This document shows positions 22,264 to 24,238 of a stretch of DNA of 24,238 nt, one piece after another. The position numbers were made by a program, and so were the translations under genes. This DNA comes from Bacillota bacterium. Lineage in GTDB: Bacteria; Bacillota; Clostridia; Lachnospirales; Lachnospiraceae. Position 1 is the stretch's first letter. Each line of letters starts with the position of its first letter. The notes beneath the pieces were generated by a model that saw nothing but the letters and a program-made list of their open reading frames with translations, was not told the origin of the DNA and did not search any database. The DNA lies in the NCBI GenBank assembly GCA_023415595.1, contig JAEZJW010000218.1, forward strand, positions 1 through 24,238, read 5' to 3'.

Positions 22264-23343
22264 TTATACATATGCATTATTCATGTTTGCCAGCTTCGCA
22301 GCCTGATCGGCTGCGGTCAAACTGTCGATAATCTCCTGGAGATCCCCGTTCATCACTTCATCCAGCTGGTGTACGGTTAATTTAATTCTATGGTCCGTTA
22401 CTCGGCCCTGAGGGAAATTATAGGTTCTGATTTTCTCCGAACGATCACCCGTTCCTACCTGGCTTTTTCTGGCCTCAGCTTCGGCATTCTGCGCTTTCTC
22501 CAGCTCCAGCTCATATAATCTGGAACGCAGGATCTTAATTGCTTTATCCTTATTCTTCAGCTGGGATTTCTCATCCTGGCAGGAGATTACGATGCCGGTC
22601 GGAATATGGGTTAATCGTACAGCAGAGTCCGTTGTATTGACACACTGTCCTCCGTTACCTGAGGAACGGAACACATCGAACTTACAGTCATTCATGTCCA
22701 GTTCAACATCCACCTCTTCTGCTTCCGGCATAATTGCCACAGTCGCTGTGGAGGTATGAATCCTTCCGCCGGATTCAGTAACAGGTACGCGCTGTACACG
22801 ATGTACGCCGCTCTCATACTTCAATTTAGAATAAGCGCCCTTACCGTTAATCATGAAGATAACTTCCTTGAATCCTCCGATTCCATTCTCATTCAGGTTC
22901 ATCATATCAATCTTCCAGCGATTACGCTCAGCATACATCACATACATACGGTATAGCTCTGCGGCGAAAAGCGCCGCTTCGTCTCCACCTGCACCGCCTC
23001 TGATCTCCACGATAACATTCTTCTCATCGTTCGGATCCTTAGGCAGTAACAGTACCTTCAGATCCTCTTCTATCTTTGTAATTCTTGATTTACAATCATT
23101 CAGCTCTTCTTTGGCAAGCTCACGGATCTCTTCGTCCGACTCCTCATCCAGCATGGCAAGGCTCTCCTCCATACTATTCTGGGTCGTCTTATATTCCATA
23201 TACTTTTCCGCTACTTCTGAAAGATCGGAGCGTTCCTTCATCAGCTTGCGGTAACGGTTCTGATCATTTAAGATACCTGGGTTCAGCATTTCCTCTTCTA
23301 TTTCCCTGTACCTGACCAGGATATCCTCTAAACGGTCAAACAT
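22264..23343 (-). CDS. prfA: Peptide chain release factor 1
   Basis: Recognises UAA and UAG in the ribosomal A site and triggers peptide release. The 359-residue protein has the stop-codon-reading motif PVT (187-189, in HRVQRVPVTES), the RF1 equivalent of PAT, and the catalytic GGQ (231-233, in SSGNGGQCVNTTDSAVR). RF2 would have SPF instead, so the RF1 call is firm. It sits directly downstream of prmC, the methyltransferase that modifies the Gln of its GGQ motif. Confidence 0.97.
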   Translation of the reverse strand: MFDRLEDILVRYREIEEEMLNPGILNDQNRYRKLMKERSDLSEVAEKYMEYKTTQNSMEESLAMLDEESDEEIRELAKEELNDCKSRITKIEEDLKVLLLPKDPNDEKNVIVEIRGGAGGDEAALFAAELYRMYVMYAERNRWKIDMMNLNENGIGGFKEVIFMINGKGAYSKLKYESGVHRVQRVPVTESGGRIHTSTATVAIMPEAEEVDVELDMNDCKFDVFRSSGNGGQCVNTTDSAVRLTHIPTGIVISCQDEKSQLKNKDKAIKILRSRLYELELEKAQNAEAEARKSQVGTGDRSEKIRTYNFPQGRVTDHRIKLTVHQLDEVMNGDLQEIIDSLTAADQAAKLANMNNAYV

Positions 23344-23403
23344 ATTTCATTCCTCCATAATCTCTAAGGTCTCTTCCGGAAGTCCGCACTGCAAGTATTC
23401 TTT

Positions 23404-24234
23404 CTATGGCAGCTTTGCACTCACTAGCCGGTCAAGACCGCTTAAATCCTTTTTTATCTGTATCTCTTCAAAGCCTTCCGAAGCCAGAAGCACCTTCACT
23501 GCTTCTGCCTGGTCAAACCCAATCTCAAAGAAGACCCTGCCCTTTTCCGCCAGATGACTTCTTAAGCCCTCGATAATCCTGCGATAGAAGTCAAGTCCGT
23601 CCACTCCGCCTTCCAAAGCAATATAAGGCTCATGATCCCTGACCTCAGGCATCAAAGCTCCGATCTCCTCCGTACTGATATAAGGAGGGTTGGAAACAAT
23701 GATATCATAGACGCCACTGACTTTCTCATAAAGATCACTTTTAATAAACTCTATTTGGACCTCATGTTTCCCGGCGTTCCTGATGGCAGTCTCAAGTGCC
23801 TTCTCGGAAATATCCACAGCTGTTGCTCTTGTTATATTTCCCAGCCTGGCAAGGCTGATAATAATACAGCCTGAACCGGTACACAGATCCAGTACAGTCT
23901 TCCCTGAGCATTCCTTCCGCACCTCCTCAACGAGGAGTTCGGTATCCTGTCTCGGTATCAGGACATGCTCATTTACTTCAAACTCCAGCCCCATAAACTC
24001 CTGGGTCCCAGTAATATGCTGAAGAGGTATATGGTGTGCCCGTTGTTCCACCAAGCTTTGGTACCGGGTTGCCTTATCCTCCGACAGCTGCTCCTCCTTA
24101 TGAAGGAAGAACTCTGACCGATTTATCCCCAGAACATGGGCAAGCAGATACCATGCATCCACATCGGCATCTGCTATTCCCTTGCTTCTAAGATAATCAC
24201 GTGCGGTCTGAAGATTCTCATAATATGTGCCCAT
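23404..24234 (-). CDS. prmC: Release factor glutamine methyltransferase
   Basis: Methylates the Gln of the GGQ motif in RF1 and RF2 with S-adenosylmethionine, which raises release efficiency. The 276-residue protein has an N-terminal helical domain (1-80), the SAM-binding DLCTGSG (116-122) and the active-site NPPY (182-185, in VSNPPYIS), which holds the glutamine. HITGTQEFMGLEF and IPRQDTELLVE are further family marks. The ATG at 24234 is only four bases from the window edge, so its ribosome binding site is not seen and a slightly earlier start cannot be excluded. It is the upstream partner of prfA, with a 60-base gap. Confidence 0.94.
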   Translation of the reverse strand: MGTYYENLQTARDYLRSKGIADADVDAWYLLAHVLGINRSEFFLHKEEQLSEDKATRYQSLVEQRAHHIPLQHITGTQEFMGLEFEVNEHVLIPRQDTELLVEEVRKECSGKTVLDLCTGSGCIIISLARLGNITRATAVDISEKALETAIRNAGKHEVQIEFIKSDLYEKVSGVYDIIVSNPPYISTEEIGALMPEVRDHEPYIALEGGVDGLDFYRRIIEGLRSHLAEKGRVFFEIGFDQAEAVKVLLASEGFEEIQIKKDLSGLDRLVSAKLP

Positions 24235-24238
24235 GCAT

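Overview
The window looks like chromosome from a low-to-moderate GC anaerobic Firmicute, most likely Lachnospiraceae. It carries the start of a GH94 cellobiose-phosphorylase-type gene, an archaeal/fungal-type aspartate-semialdehyde dehydrogenase, an argF-coaX-dusB operon with a DUF6145-like small protein, a VTC polyphosphate polymerase paired with a DUF4956 membrane protein, and strong AGGAGG-type ribosome binding sites. These assignments come from reading motifs; no database search was possible.

Layout. Bases 1-314 (-) hold the N-terminus of the GH94 enzyme, divergent from a Q/N-rich single-pass membrane protein (577-2514, +). A gene-free stretch follows (2515-3394) that contains a long imperfect palindrome of about 450 bp. 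Next is a second small membrane protein (3395-4099, +). From about 4152 to 11018 lies a foreign, more AT-rich element of about 6.9 kb. From 11193 to the end, all genes are on the minus strand: asd alone; then, in transcription order, argF, a small membrane protein, a DUF6145-like protein, coaX and dusB; an LTA-synthase-like phosphatidylglycerol phosphotransferase; nfeD with an SPFH/stomatin gene; VTC with DUF4956; and prmC, prfA and a TrmH/SpoU methyltransferase.

The mobile element is the most interesting part. It encodes two very different tyrosine recombinases, of 495 and 849 aa, in back-to-back translational coupling. Each keeps a recognisable R...HxxR...H...Y catalytic set, and the second adds a Cys-rich zinc-ribbon-like module. 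A 220-aa DNA-binding-type protein follows. This order and composition match the gamma-mobile-trio (GmtY/GmtZ/GmtX) arrangement known from Gammaproteobacteria, but here in a clostridial genome. An 86-aa gene of a small clostridial family lies antisense between the second and third trio genes, separated from the third by a phased array of six TTGTAT repeats. Two unknown AT-rich cargo genes and two possible micro-ORFs follow. The ends carry a 20/21 inverted repeat. Outside it, two host half-sites (AAAAAACGGG...ATTACAGGTAA and its inverse) suggest the element integrated into the loop of a bidirectional transcription terminator between two convergent host genes. The element carries its own terminator at each end.

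The remaining genes are ordinary housekeeping. Several have readable promoters, and argF has palindromic ArgR-like boxes over its promoter.
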